A DNA stretch of 45,464 bases from an uncultured Treponema sp. (GCA_937902125.1 CALDIB010000080.1:1-45464), one strand, 5' to 3'; counted from the stretch's first letter, positions 31,052 to 40,201 are shown. Notes: generated by a model not told the origin, from the letters alone. Made by a program: numbers and translations.

Positions 31052-31558
31052 TTAATCAAGGAAAAGGTATTGGTCAAAGTAAATGGCGGTCAGTTTGCCA
31101 AAGGCAAGTTGGCTGTTAAAGCGCTCAAGCAAAAGCCTTTTTATTTCCTTTTCGCCGATAGAAAGGAGCGCGTTTTTTGACCGCGTTGAAAAAAACTCCA
31201 AAATGTATGACGAAAAGATTTTTTTCTTCGCGACCAATTCCTCGTAAAAGGCTGAGTCGTCCGACTCGTAAGAAAGCCAAGGCGTCACCGTTAAAACCGC
31301 GCCTTTGTCTCCGCCGCCTTTTGAGCCTTCATCCGGCAAAAGCCTGACTCTAAGCGTTCCAAATTCCTTGAATTGCTTTTTGTCCGCGGCCCCGCCATTG
31401 ATTTCGGCGACGCTTTGGGGGTCGCTTTTTCGGTATGCGGTTCCCGGCCTTTTTCCCGCCAAAAAAGCGGCGGCGGTTCCCAAGACAATTATGGCCGCCA
31501 AAGCCAAGGCCACAAGCGGAAGAATTTTTTCAAAATCAATTTGAATCTTGGACTTCAT
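31052..31558 (-). CDS. FliL-like flagellar basal-body-associated protein
   Basis: The 168-residue protein has one N-terminal membrane helix (about 13-33), a polar linker and a periplasmic domain with LRVRLLPDEG, VLTVTPWLSYES, EELVAKKKIFSSYILEFFSTRS and the terminal FGKLTAIYFDQYLFLD. This fits FliL, the stator-associated protein that supports motor torque. It stands away from any flagellar operon here, so it may be a paralogue with another job. It lies 12 bases after hflX on the same strand. Confidence 0.65.
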   Translation of the reverse strand: MKSKIQIDFEKILPLVALALAAIIVLGTAAAFLAGKRPGTAYRKSDPQSVAEINGGAADKKQFKEFGTLRVRLLPDEGSKGGGDKGAVLTVTPWLSYESDDSAFYEELVAKKKIFSSYILEFFSTRSKNALLSIGEKEIKRLLLERFNSQLAFGKLTAIYFDQYLFLD

Positions 31559-31570
31559 TGTTTCATTGTA

Positions 31571-32719
31571 TCAACAATTTTCCAATTTTTCAATCGCCGC
31601 CTTGTTTTTTTCAAAGACGGCGGAAATGGCGCTTTTCAACTCCTTTAGGCCCCGGCCGGTTTTGGCGCTGATTTCAAGCGCGTCGGGAAATTCTTTTTTC
31701 AGCGCCAAAAAGGAAGCCGCCTCTTCGCCGTTTTTTCCTTCCAAAAGGTCGGCCTTGTTCAAGACCACAAGGGATTTTTTTTCTTCCGCGCCGATTTCCT
31801 TTAAAACGTTTTTTACCGTTTTGGTCTCTTCCAGCGCGTTTGGGTCGGAGGAATCTATGACAAGCAAGAGCGCGTCGGAAAGCGCGGCTTCTTCCAAAGT
31901 GGACTTGAATGCGTCAATCAATTGGTGGGGAAGGTTTGAGATGAAGCCAACGGTGTCCGTCAAAAGGATTTCTTTTTCCGCAATTTTTATTCGTCGGGTC
32001 AAGGGGTCAAGGGTGGCGAAAAGCTTGTTTTCCACCAAGGTGCCGCTTCCCGTAAGCGCGTTCATCAGCGAAGACTTTCCGGCGTTTGTGTAGCCGCAAA
32101 GCGCTACTGAAGGCAGGGGAATCTTTTGCCGCCTTTTTCTTTGGGTGGCGCGGTTTTGCCTGACCTTTTTCAGTTCCTCTTTTAATTGCTGAATTTTCTG
32201 TCGTGTTTGGCGGCGGTCAAGCTCCAGCTGCTTTTCTCCCGCGCCCTTGGCTCCGTAGTTTCCGCCCCTTTGCCGGGCAAGGTCGCCGTACATGTGGGCC
32301 AAGCGTGGCAGGGAATACTCCAACCGCGCCAGCTCCACTTGAAGGACGGCCTCTTTTGTGGAAGCCCGGCTTGCGAAAATTCTTATTATAACTTCCTGCC
32401 TGTCAAAAACCGGAATCTTTGAAAGCTTTTCCCAGTTCCTTTGCTTTGTGGGATCCAGCTCCCAGTCCATGATTATGCAGTCGGCTTGCGCTTCTTGGGC
32501 CTTTTGGCATATTTCCTTAGCCTTGCCGCTTCCCATTCCGTAGGCGGGCTGAACGTCCATGCGGCTTAAAAGGCATTGGCCGGCCTCTTCCATTCCCAAA
32601 GTCCAAACCAGTCCGCTTAGTTCCGCCAAGCCTCCCGGATTTTCCAAAAGGGGAAGGCCCACCAAAAAGGCGCGGGTCTTTTTTTCTTCCTCAGCCTGAA
32701 TGTCGTAAAATTTTTTCAT
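31571..32719 (-). CDS. hflX: Ribosome-associated GTPase HflX
   Basis: HflX binds the 50S subunit and splits stalled ribosomes during stress. The 382-residue protein has the N-terminal HflX domain with MDVQPAYGMGSGKAKEI and RGGNYGAKGAGEKQLELDRR, a coiled helical linker, and a G domain with Walker A GYTNAGKSS, switch I TLDPLTRR, DTVGFI and NKAD. ATG 32719 is chosen, since the hydrophilic extension from an upstream start is unlike the family and AGGG precedes this ATG. It diverges from the 815-residue gene at 32817. Confidence 0.93.
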   Translation of the reverse strand: MKKFYDIQAEEEKKTRAFLVGLPLLENPGGLAELSGLVWTLGMEEAGQCLLSRMDVQPAYGMGSGKAKEICQKAQEAQADCIIMDWELDPTKQRNWEKLSKIPVFDRQEVIIRIFASRASTKEAVLQVELARLEYSLPRLAHMYGDLARQRGGNYGAKGAGEKQLELDRRQTRQKIQQLKEELKKVRQNRATQRKRRQKIPLPSVALCGYTNAGKSSLMNALTGSGTLVENKLFATLDPLTRRIKIAEKEILLTDTVGFISNLPHQLIDAFKSTLEEAALSDALLLVIDSSDPNALEETKTVKNVLKEIGAEEKKSLVVLNKADLLEGKNGEEAASFLALKKEFPDALEISAKTGRGLKELKSAISAVFEKNKAAIEKLENC

Positions 32720-32816
32720 TTTGCCCTGCCATTTTAGCGCGGCCCGCCTTCCTTTGCAACACAAAAAATGCGCTTGTTTTTTTGCTGAATTTTGCCGATA
32801 ATATAAGAAGATAGGC

Positions 32817-35264
32817 ATGACTAGCGGGCAAAAAACGGCCTTGAGCCTTTTAATTTCAGTTCTTCTCTTTGGAGCCTTCGCGCTCGCCGCTTTCGCGGGA
32901 CTTTTTTCCGCGATAGACGCGCGTTTTTACGAGCCCGCGAAAATTTCTGGAATCAAGCAAAGGCTTTCCGACGTGGCCTCCAGTTGCGACGAATACATGG
33001 CCGCTTTGAGCGAGCGTTTTGCGTTCGGGCAAAGCGCTTTTTTAAAGAATCCCTCCGTCCAAACTTTTGTGGAATCAAAGCCAAGCCAAGAAGACGCGCT
33101 TTCGCGCGGCGAGCGTTTTGGCGAGTTGCGCTCTTCAACCCCCGGCTTGTTGGGATTTCGCGTTTTGGACAAAAACCAAAATTCAATTCATTACTCAAGC
33201 TTCCGCTCCGACATTTTGCGCCGGGACGAAAAGAACAATTTGACCGCTTACAAAAATTATTTGGAATGCCTTAGTCCCTCAGGAAACGAAGAGGTTTCAG
33301 CGCAAATAGTTTCTTGCGCCGACACAGGCGGAGATTTTGCGGCCGGACAAAAAATATATTTTGACAAAGAAAACAGAATGATTTTTTCTTATCCGTTTTA
33401 CGACAAGTATTCTGTTTTTAGGGGAACAGCCCTTTTTTATGTCGGCGCCTTGGATTTTGCAAATCTTCTCTTAAAGAAAAATCTGATTTCCATAGGGGAG
33501 GAAATCGTCTTTTTGTCCGACGGGCAGGCGGACGGACTTTCCGGCTATGTTTTGGGCCTTCCGTCTGTGGGCCGGGAAGAATTTGCCTCCGTTTTGCTTG
33601 ACGCTTGGAAAAAGAATTCCGGCGCGGCCGAAAGGCTTTTTTCGATAGACGACAAAGAAAAAAATTACTGGGTGGCCGTCAGCCAAAAGTCAAAGTCAGG
33701 CCTTTTTGTGTGCGGTGTTTACGACGACGAAATTTTCACGCTGCCCCAATCCGCCAGGATTTTGATTTTGGCCTGCGTTTTTGTCAGCGTTTTCTTGGCT
33801 TCGTTCTTGGCGCTAAATTTGCGGCGGGACGACGAAACTGTCATTCGCGAAAGGATAAAGAGCCTTCAGCTTGGAGTTGTGGACGAATACCTTGCAAAGA
33901 AGGAAGCCTTAGATTGGGAAAGCGTCACCGGCCGCCGGGAGGCGGTGACAAAAGAAATAATTCAAAGCCTTGGCCGCCGCGGAAAAAAACATCCCGCGGA
34001 AGTGGAGGCCCTTATAAATCGCAGTTGGGACGAACTTTTTGCCGCCATGAACATCAGTTCAAAGCCCCGTGGCGGCGTTTTGGAAAACGCGCAAGAAATC
34101 AAGGACATGCTTCAAGAACTTTTGTCAAGCGGCGGCCTAAAAGTTCAGTCCGTTGCGGCCGCTCCAAGCGCGCCTCAAGTTCAAGCCGCTCCAAGCGCGC
34201 CGCGTCCAAAAGCGCAAGAAAGCCCAAAGGCTGTGGCCGACGCGGAACCGGCGGAAGACTTGGAAGAAGTCGAGGAAGTCTTGGATGCGGAGCCGACGGA
34301 AGACTTGGAAGAAGTCGAGGACGCGAAGCCGGTGGAAGACCTTGAAGAAGTCGAGGACGCGGAGCCGGCGAAAGACTTGGAAGAAGTCGAGGACGTGGAG
34401 CCAGTTGAAGACCTTGAAGAAGTCGAGGACACGGAGCCGGCGGAAGACCTTGAAGAAGTCGAGGAAGTCTTGGATGCGGAGCCAGTTGAATCCGACGTGG
34501 ACTTGGAAAGCCTTTCCGCTTCTTTTGCCCAAGACGCTCCAAAGACAAAAAGCGCTTCGGGCGAAGAATACGACATTTCAGAGGACATTTCCTCCGACTT
34601 TTTTGCCCTTAAGGCCGAGGACAAAAAAATTGCGCCTCCTGAAAGCAAAAGCCTTGAAGCCAAGGACAAGGATCTTGACCCCTTCTTTAACGCGCGGGAA
34701 GGCTTTAGGCCCAACGAAGAAACAGAAAGCATTGTCCATAATTTTTCGATTAACGAGCCGGACTACAGGCCCCTTGACTCTAGAAGCGACGACGAAAAAA
34801 TAAACGGAACGATTGAAGGCGGCGTCGTCGAAAGCGGAGAGCTTTCCCCTGAAGATTTTGGAATCCAAGTCAAAGAAGAAAAGGAAGTGTTTTCCGAACC
34901 CCTTGATTTTGGAGCCCCCGACTCAAAGGGCGACGAAGATTTTGTTGACGTCGCCTCCACCTTTACAACCGAAAAGCCGCATTTTGAGAGGGACCCGTTA
35001 AGGCTTTTTTCAAAACAAAAGGATAAGTCCGGCCAAGATGGCCAGAACGCCGCCGCCGCAATTCCAATTTCAAATTCCCAATCCTTTATGTTCTCCTCGT
35101 TTGGACAGAACTCAAATTTTTCGGAATTGCAAAGCGCCGACTGCAGCGCCATAGTTCAAGACTCAAGCGGAGTTTTTTCGATAGCGGACGACATAAACGC
35201 TGGCGGCGTCGTTCAAGACAACTCCTTCAAGCGCTTGGTTGACTCGGTGTTGAACAACGCCTGA
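32817..35264 (+). CDS. Two-TM sensor-like protein with acidic tandem repeats
   Basis: The 815-residue protein has a membrane helix at about 8-28, an extracytoplasmic domain of about 285 residues (containing FRVLDKNQNSIHYSSF-like sensor-domain texture, DFANLLLKK), and a second helix at about 314-336. A cytoplasmic part follows. It includes a short helical region (about 340-450), then a strongly acidic block of six full 12-residue repeats DAEPxEDLEEVE (475 to about 560) and a long low-complexity tail. No kinase, methyl-accepting or HAMP motif is visible. I do not recognise the family, and it may be spirochaete-specific. The ATG follows a GATAAT -10-like box with TTGTTT 18 bases upstream. hflX is divergent. 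Confidence 0.8.
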   Translation: MTSGQKTALSLLISVLLFGAFALAAFAGLFSAIDARFYEPAKISGIKQRLSDVASSCDEYMAALSERFAFGQSAFLKNPSVQTFVESKPSQEDALSRGERFGELRSSTPGLLGFRVLDKNQNSIHYSSFRSDILRRDEKNNLTAYKNYLECLSPSGNEEVSAQIVSCADTGGDFAAGQKIYFDKENRMIFSYPFYDKYSVFRGTALFYVGALDFANLLLKKNLISIGEEIVFLSDGQADGLSGYVLGLPSVGREEFASVLLDAWKKNSGAAERLFSIDDKEKNYWVAVSQKSKSGLFVCGVYDDEIFTLPQSARILILACVFVSVFLASFLALNLRRDDETVIRERIKSLQLGVVDEYLAKKEALDWESVTGRREAVTKEIIQSLGRRGKKHPAEVEALINRSWDELFAAMNISSKPRGGVLENAQEIKDMLQELLSSGGLKVQSVAAAPSAPQVQAAPSAPRPKAQESPKAVADAEPAEDLEEVEEVLDAEPTEDLEEVEDAKPVEDLEEVEDAEPAKDLEEVEDVEPVEDLEEVEDTEPAEDLEEVEEVLDAEPVESDVDLESLSASFAQDAPKTKSASGEEYDISEDISSDFFALKAEDKKIAPPESKSLEAKDKDLDPFFNAREGFRPNEETESIVHNFSINEPDYRPLDSRSDDEKINGTIEGGVVESGELSPEDFGIQVKEEKEVFSEPLDFGAPDSKGDEDFVDVASTFTTEKPHFERDPLRLFSKQKDKSGQDGQNAAAAIPISNSQSFMFSSFGQNSNFSELQSADCSAIVQDSSGVFSIADDINAGGVVQDNSFKRLVDSVLNNA
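34239..34494 (+). repeat. 36-bp coding tandem repeat (DAEPxEDLEEVE)
   Basis: Six full 12-codon units plus a partial seventh, with two units followed by an extra EVL. Units differ by synonymous and nonsynonymous changes (GAAGACTTGGAAGAAGTCGA against GAAGACCTTGAAGAAGTCGA), so they are not a recent slip product alone. Copy number may vary between strains. Confidence 0.85.
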
Positions 35265-35278
35265 ATTTTTGCTAAACT
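35250..35278 (+). promoter_or_regulatory. Promoter of the thioesterase gene, leaderless layout
   Basis: TTGAAC (35250-35255) and TAAACT (35273-35278) have a 17-base spacer. Six bases then separate the -10 box from the ATG at 35285. The -35 box lies inside the last codons of the preceding gene. Confidence 0.6.
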
Positions 35279-35284
35279 TTCCTT

Positions 35285-35686
35285 ATGAAAATCACTTCCG
35301 AACTTACAGTCCGCAGCTATGAATGCGATTCTTACGGACATGTCAACAACGCTGTTTACGTTAATTATCTTGAATACGGCAGAATGGAATTTCTAAAGGG
35401 AATCGGATTCGACTACAAGGCCATGGTTAAGGCCGGCTATTACATTTACATCACCCACATAGACATCCATTACAAGGCCAGCGCTTATGTTCTTGACAAA
35501 CTTTATGTGGACGTTTATCCAATTGAGACTGGCGCCGTCAGGGGAACCTTAAGGCAGACAATCAGAAAAGAAGACGGAACCGTTTGCGCGGAAGCCGACG
35601 TCACTTGGGCCACCGTAAACACAAGCGGAAGGCCCTCTAAACTTCCCAAAGAATTTTTGCTTCCCGGACTTTATCCCGACAAGTGA
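35285..35686 (+). CDS. Hotdog-fold acyl-CoA thioesterase (YbgC/4HBT type)
   Basis: The 133-residue protein has the family signature ECDSYGHVNNAVYVNYLEYGR at its N-terminus in shortened form: D15 (catalytic Asp), GHVNN and the following NYLEYGR. A second segment ITHIDIHYKASAYVLDKLYVD follows. It is predicted to hydrolyse acyl-CoA (or acyl-ACP) thioesters. The substrate is not determined by sequence. There is no ribosome site, and its mRNA is predicted leaderless. It converges with the DUF5312-like gene. Confidence 0.88.
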   Translation: MKITSELTVRSYECDSYGHVNNAVYVNYLEYGRMEFLKGIGFDYKAMVKAGYYIYITHIDIHYKASAYVLDKLYVDVYPIETGAVRGTLRQTIRKEDGTVCAEADVTWATVNTSGRPSKLPKEFLLPGLYPDK

Positions 35687-35715
35687 TTTTTTCCTGGCCG
35701 CGATTTTTTAGGCCC

Positions 35716-37230
35716 TTACTTTAGGCAGCTTTGCATAAGCTGGACAAACAAGTAAATGTGCTTGTAAACGCCGACGCCCAGTTCCTTTATGGGGTGGTCG
35801 GCAAATTTGTCCAATTCCTTCCAGTTGATGATTACCTCTCCCTTGGGCTTGGCGTAGTCCTCAAGAAGAGTTTTTGTCGTCTTTGCGATTGTAATCAAGT
35901 TCTTTGTTCCGTCCACGCACATGGCCTTTGCTTCGTCGTTTAGGTCTCCGATAAGGGTGCCGATGATGTTTTTGGCTTCTCTGTCCCGCTCGGCCCTTGG
36001 CATGTGGGTCTTGATGCGGCTTCCCACGTCGGCGTCTTCGGCAATCTTTGCGTCAAAGGCCAAAAGCTCGTCGCTGGATTCCAAGAGCGCGTGATAGGCG
36101 TTGGACATTGGCGCCGAAAGGGCCTGTGTTGACCAAGTTCCGCGAATCAAAACCAAGTCTGCAAATTCCCGCACGTCTTTTTTTACAAAGTCAAGCAAGA
36201 ATGCTTTGTAGTAGTTGAGGGGCTGGACAAATTCAAACGAGCCCAGGCCCTTTCTTTCATAGGCGGCCGAATTGGTGGCGGTGTAGTTTGCCAGGCGGTC
36301 TATCGAAGTGGTGCCGAATATTTGCTCCAAAAGGCCGTCAATTTTGTTGTTCTGTTGGGCCAAGACAATGGAGTTCAAAGTTTTTTCCGCGTCGTTTCTG
36401 GTCTTGTCTATAAAAGCGTCCACAATTGGCTGCTCGTTGTATGAAAAGTCCGGCGCGTAGTTGGGATCCTTTGTGATGACTTGAATCATCATTTCAAAGA
36501 CCCGGCTTAAGCGGATTGAATTTATTCTATTGCAAATTTTGTTCCATACGTTCAAGGCCACAGGCTCGTTGCCCTTTGTTTCCTTGAAGAATTTCATCAT
36601 GTCGGTCCAATCTTCCCGCTCCGGCAAAATCCACGCCACGGCCAAAAAGTCTTTTAAGTCTTCGCCTACGTATTCCGCGTTGATCTTTTCAAAGTGAGGC
36701 ACGGAGGTGAACTCTCCCTCTTTTAGCGATGAGTCGAATTTTTTAAGGGTAAAGTAAAAGTCAAAGGAGCAGAAGTTTTTGAAAATCATAAGCTTTCTGT
36801 AAAGAGCTTCAATGCGGGCGATTTTTTCTCCATTGAATATTTGCATGAACATGTCTATGTTCTGCCGAACTTGAGCGTCAAGCTGGTCAATGGAAACGGA
36901 TTGAGAGGCCTCTTTGATGGAGTCTTCCATAAGGGATTCCACAACGGCGCTCTCTTTTTCGTTCAAGGAATAGTTCACCGCCAGCATTTTGAGCCGGTTA
37001 GGGTTTTCCTGCGCCATGAACATTGCCTTGGCCGGAAAAACGGCCTTGTAAATGTCGTACAGCAATTTGGCAAAGGCGGGCAGAACCTCCTCGTTTTTGT
37101 AAAAATGGTATTTTGCCTTTGAAAGGCTTTTTGAAATTTGCTTTATGCGGCGCTTTTTTTCAGCGTCCGGATCGTCCGACTTAAAGAGCGATGAAAACAG
37201 TTTTGCAAAGAAATTTTGTGATTCTGCCAT
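35716..37230 (-). CDS. Spirochaete-type conserved protein, DUF5312-like
   Basis: The 504-residue, largely helical, soluble protein has no signal peptide. It starts with a short basic segment and continues with long amphipathic helices (ISKSLSKAKYHFYKNEEVLP, LYDIYKAVFPAKAMF). I associate this with DUF5312, a family I know from Treponema, but I am not certain. Its function is unknown. Abundant charged/hydrophobic heptad-like spacing suggests coiled-coil or helical-bundle structure. Promoter elements lie nine bases before the ATG (see 37240-37268), and no ribosome site is seen. Confidence 0.8.
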   Translation of the reverse strand: MAESQNFFAKLFSSLFKSDDPDAEKKRRIKQISKSLSKAKYHFYKNEEVLPAFAKLLYDIYKAVFPAKAMFMAQENPNRLKMLAVNYSLNEKESAVVESLMEDSIKEASQSVSIDQLDAQVRQNIDMFMQIFNGEKIARIEALYRKLMIFKNFCSFDFYFTLKKFDSSLKEGEFTSVPHFEKINAEYVGEDLKDFLAVAWILPEREDWTDMMKFFKETKGNEPVALNVWNKICNRINSIRLSRVFEMMIQVITKDPNYAPDFSYNEQPIVDAFIDKTRNDAEKTLNSIVLAQQNNKIDGLLEQIFGTTSIDRLANYTATNSAAYERKGLGSFEFVQPLNYYKAFLLDFVKKDVREFADLVLIRGTWSTQALSAPMSNAYHALLESSDELLAFDAKIAEDADVGSRIKTHMPRAERDREAKNIIGTLIGDLNDEAKAMCVDGTKNLITIAKTTKTLLEDYAKPKGEVIINWKELDKFADHPIKELGVGVYKHIYLFVQLMQSCLK

Positions 37231-37239
37231 AATTCAACT

Positions 37240-37268
37240 ATTATAATGAATGGCGGAAAAAAATTCAA
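37240..37268 (-). promoter_or_regulatory. Promoter of the DUF5312-like gene, nearly leaderless
   Basis: On the minus strand, TTGAAT (37263-37268) and a perfect TATAAT (37240-37245) have a 17-base spacer. The ATG at 37230 begins nine bases beyond the -10 box, giving a leader of about three bases. Confidence 0.65.
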
Positions 37269-37287
37269 GCGCGGCGCCGCCTTCAAA

Positions 37288-37491
37288 AGCGCGTTCCGCT
37301 TGCAAGATTGCCATAAAAGCGCTATTGCCAGCGGCCCGCGAAAGCGGGCGGTAAATATTTCCATTAGCAAAAGCGCGTTTCGCTTGCAAGATTGCCATAA
37401 AAGCGCTATTGCCAGCGGCCCGCGAAAGCGGGCAGTAGATATTTCCATTAGCAAAAGCGCGTTTCGCTTGCAAGATTGCTTAAAAAGCGCT
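37288..37491. repeat. 84-bp tandem repeat, two full units and a partial third
   Basis: Units start at 37288, 37372 and 37456 with AGCGCGTT(C/T)CGCTTGCAAG, exactly 84 bases apart. Each full unit contains AAAAGCGCTATTGCCAGC, a GCCCGC-GAAA-GCGGGC hairpin and ATTTCCATTAGCAAA. The third ends after about 36 bases. The period is 28 codons, which leaves several frames open on both strands, but these show no gene features. The hairpin core belongs to the same family as 7122-7173. It fills the gap between the DUF5312-like promoter and the nucleoside transporter operon (37231-37532), along with a TATAAT at 37505. Confidence 0.85.
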
Positions 37492-37532
37492 AGAATCGGT
37501 AACATATAATTTTTATGGAGGATTGTAAAAAT

Positions 37533-38639
37533 ATGAAAAAAATCGCAATCGCGCTTATGGCGGCGCTTCTTTTGGCCTCGCTTTCAAGCTGCGCAAAAAA
37601 AGAGTCTGGCAAAAAGTCTTCCGACGACCGCCCGACAATTCGTCTTGTGACAGACGCCACAGGAATTGACGACAAGTCTTTTAACGCCGCCGCATGGCGG
37701 GGAATCGTCGAGTTTTACGGCGAGAGCGTTGAGAGCGCCAAAAGCCGCGGCTCTTTGTATGACGTGGTGACTTGCCAAACTCAGGACCAATATCTTCCCA
37801 CCCTCAAGCAGTTGGCCGACGAAGGCTACGACTTGATTTGCGCCACTGGATTCACCTTTGCCGACGCCATCACAGAAATCGCCGACGAATATCCAGAGCA
37901 AAAATTTATGATTGTTGACGTTGATTGGGTTGGCCGCCCCAATGTCAAGGAATTTGTTTTCCATGAAGAAGAAGGCTCTTACCTTGTGGGCTTGGCCGCC
38001 GCTTGCCAGGCTCAGGCCGAAGGAATCGCCAACCCCAAGTTCGGCTTTATCGGAGGAGTTCCTGGAAGCACAATCACAAAGTTTGAGATGGGCTACATTC
38101 AGGGCCTTCGCGCCGTTTATCCCGACGCTGAAATTCTTGACTACTACGCCAACGACTGGGGAAAGCCGGAATTGGCCAAGACTCAGGCCAAGAACTGGTA
38201 TAACATGGGCGTTTACGCAATCTTCTCCGCGGCCGGCGGAACCGGAAACGGAACCATCGCGCAAGCCAAGGAAATGCAGTTTGCGGGAAACAACGTTTGG
38301 GCCATTGGCGTTGACTCCGACCAATACGCCGACGGCGTTTACGCTGAAGGAAAGTCCGCCGTTCTCACTTCCATGATCAAGCGGGTTGAAACTTCAACTT
38401 TAATCGCCTTGAACGAAGTGGCTGACGGAAAATTCAAGGGCGGCGTGGTCAACTTGGCCCTTAAGGACGACGGCGTTGACTATTCAAAGGCCAACAATGC
38501 TTTGGACATAAAGGCAATCGACACTGTTGAGTCGGCCAAAGTTGACATCGTTTCCGGCAAGATTAAGATTATTCCCACATACAAAGAGGCCTTGGCCGAG
38601 GGAGCCGCTCCCGCGGGACTTGGCGCCATCGACGACTAA
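37533..38639 (+). CDS. BMP/PnrA-family nucleoside-binding lipoprotein
   Basis: The extracytoplasmic substrate-binding protein of an ABC importer. The 368-residue precursor has signal peptide MKKIAIALMAALLLASLSSC with the lipobox at LSSC. The mature protein follows the BMP/PnrA (TmpC) family: VTDATGIDDKSFNAAAWRG, ICATGFTFADAI, GFIGGVPGSTITKFEMGYI, AIFSAAGGTGNGTIAQA and AIGVDSDQY. In this family PnrA binds purine nucleosides. ATG 37533 is taken because the signal peptide starts there; an ATG at 37515 would place six polar residues ahead of it and overlaps GGAGG (37517-37521), which serves as the ribosome site. The transporter genes follow 23 bases downstream. Confidence 0.93.
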   Translation: MKKIAIALMAALLLASLSSCAKKESGKKSSDDRPTIRLVTDATGIDDKSFNAAAWRGIVEFYGESVESAKSRGSLYDVVTCQTQDQYLPTLKQLADEGYDLICATGFTFADAITEIADEYPEQKFMIVDVDWVGRPNVKEFVFHEEEGSYLVGLAAACQAQAEGIANPKFGFIGGVPGSTITKFEMGYIQGLRAVYPDAEILDYYANDWGKPELAKTQAKNWYNMGVYAIFSAAGGTGNGTIAQAKEMQFAGNNVWAIGVDSDQYADGVYAEGKSAVLTSMIKRVETSTLIALNEVADGKFKGGVVNLALKDDGVDYSKANNALDIKAIDTVESAKVDIVSGKIKIIPTYKEALAEGAAPAGLGAIDD

Positions 38640-38662
38640 TCGATTAAGGGAGGGCGCGAAAA

Positions 38663-40201
38663 GTGGATTCTGCCGGCTCTGAGTGGGCTGTTGAAATGTT
38701 GGGAATCACAAAAAGATTCCCTCATGTTCTGGCCAATGACAACATAACTTTGCGCGTTCTCAAAAACGAGGTTCACGCCCTTTTGGGAGAAAACGGAGCG
38801 GGAAAGAGCACCCTTATGTCGGTTCTCTTTGGCTCCTACATTCCCGATTCTGGCGTGATAAAAATCAATCAAAAAGTTGTTTCTTTAAAAAATCCAAACG
38901 ACGCCACCGCTTTGGGAATAGGAATGGTTCACCAACATTTTAAGTTGGTGGAAAATTACACGGTGGCGGAAAACATTGTTCTTGGCGCGGAACCAAAAAA
39001 TCGCTTTGGCCTTTTAGACATGAAGAGGGCCAGAAAGGAAGTTCAGGCCTTGAGCGACACTTATGGCCTCAAGGTCAATCCCGACGACAAAATTCAAGAC
39101 ATAACTGTGGGAATGCAGCAGCGGGTGGAAATTCTAAAGGTTCTTTACCGCAAGGCCGACATAATTATTTTTGACGAGCCCACAGCCGTTTTGACTCCCC
39201 AAGAAATAGACGAGCTTATGGAAATAATCCGCCTTCTAAAAGAAGAGGGAAAGACCATTTTGCTCATCACCCACAAGCTTAACGAAATAAAGGCCGTGGC
39301 CCAGCGCTGCTCCATATTGCGGCGGGGAAAAATGATAGAAACAGTTGACGTGGCTTCCACCAGCGAAGAAAAGCTTGCCGAACTTATGGTGGGCCGCGCG
39401 GTCAACTTTAAAATAGAAAAGGCGCCGCCAAAAATCGGCGACGTGGTTTTAAGCGTCCAAGGCTTGACCGCCAAAAATTCCCGGGGCGTCACGGCCATTG
39501 ACAATCTTAGCCTTGAAGTTCGCTCAGGAGAAATTCTTGGAATCGCGGGCGTTGACGGAAACGGACAAAGCGAGCTTTCCGCCGCCTTGACCGGCCTTTT
39601 AAAGCCTTCCGCCGGGAAAATAATTTTTAACGGAAAGGACATAACAAGTCTTTCTGTCCGGGAGCGAATTGAGTTGGGCATGGCCCATGTAAGCGAAGAC
39701 CGCCGCCGCTTTGGACTTGTTTCGGAATTTACGGTGGGCGAAAACGCCGCCCTTAAAAATTACTACAAAGATTATGTGAAGAACAAAATATTTTTAGACA
39801 AGGCCGCCATGGAAGAAAACGGCCGCCGCTTGTCCCAAGCCTTTGACATAAGGGGAGGCGAGGGCGGCTCCGAAGCCGGCGCCATGTCGGGAGGAAACCA
39901 GCAAAAGTTGATTATTGCCCGGGAGCTTACAATGGGAGCCTCCCTCTTGATTTTCTCGCAGCCAACCCGGGGCCTTGACGTGGGCGCCATTGAATTCATC
40001 AGAAAAAGAATTGTGGCCGAGCGGGACGCGGGCAAGGCCGTCTTGCTTGTAAGCTTTGAGCTTGACGAGATTATGAACCTTTGCGACAGAATAGCCACGA
40101 TTTCAAAAGGAAAAATAGTCGGAACATACAAGGCTGGCCAAGTTGACGAAAGGCAGATTGGCTTGATGATGGCTGGAAGGGCCGCTGGAGGAAACGCATG
40201 A
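38663..40201 (+). CDS. Nucleoside ABC transporter ATPase, two fused domains
   Basis: The 512-residue protein has two ATP-binding domains in one chain. The first (about 1-245) has Walker A GENGAGKST at 42-50, signature TVGMQQRVEILKVL and Walker B IIIFDEPTAVLTPQE. The second (about 260-505) has a degenerate Walker A (GVDGNGQSE), signature MSGGNQQKLIIARE and a LLIFSQPTRGLDVGA Walker B region. This asymmetric arrangement is normal for RbsA/YufO-type importers. Start GTG 38663 is supported by AAGGGAGGG eight bases ahead. The stop overlaps the permease ATG. Confidence 0.94.
   Translation: MDSAGSEWAVEMLGITKRFPHVLANDNITLRVLKNEVHALLGENGAGKSTLMSVLFGSYIPDSGVIKINQKVVSLKNPNDATALGIGMVHQHFKLVENYTVAENIVLGAEPKNRFGLLDMKRARKEVQALSDTYGLKVNPDDKIQDITVGMQQRVEILKVLYRKADIIIFDEPTAVLTPQEIDELMEIIRLLKEEGKTILLITHKLNEIKAVAQRCSILRRGKMIETVDVASTSEEKLAELMVGRAVNFKIEKAPPKIGDVVLSVQGLTAKNSRGVTAIDNLSLEVRSGEILGIAGVDGNGQSELSAALTGLLKPSAGKIIFNGKDITSLSVRERIELGMAHVSEDRRRFGLVSEFTVGENAALKNYYKDYVKNKIFLDKAAMEENGRRLSQAFDIRGGEGGSEAGAMSGGNQQKLIIARELTMGASLLIFSQPTRGLDVGAIEFIRKRIVAERDAGKAVLLVSFELDEIMNLCDRIATISKGKIVGTYKAGQVDERQIGLMMAGRAAGGNA

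Noticed and set aside
34099..34732. Long open frames opposite the acidic-repeat gene
   Set aside because: They arise from the repetitive GAA/GAC/GTC codons of the sense gene and have biased low-complexity translations and no start signals.
37288..37491. Possible CRISPR array
   Set aside because: Units are 84-base tandem copies with no unique spacers, and no cas genes are nearby.
37234..37509. Open frames on both strands across the 84-bp tandem repeat
   Set aside because: The period is a multiple of three, so the repeat keeps frames open by itself. The translations are simple 28-residue copies with no ribosome site or recognisable features.
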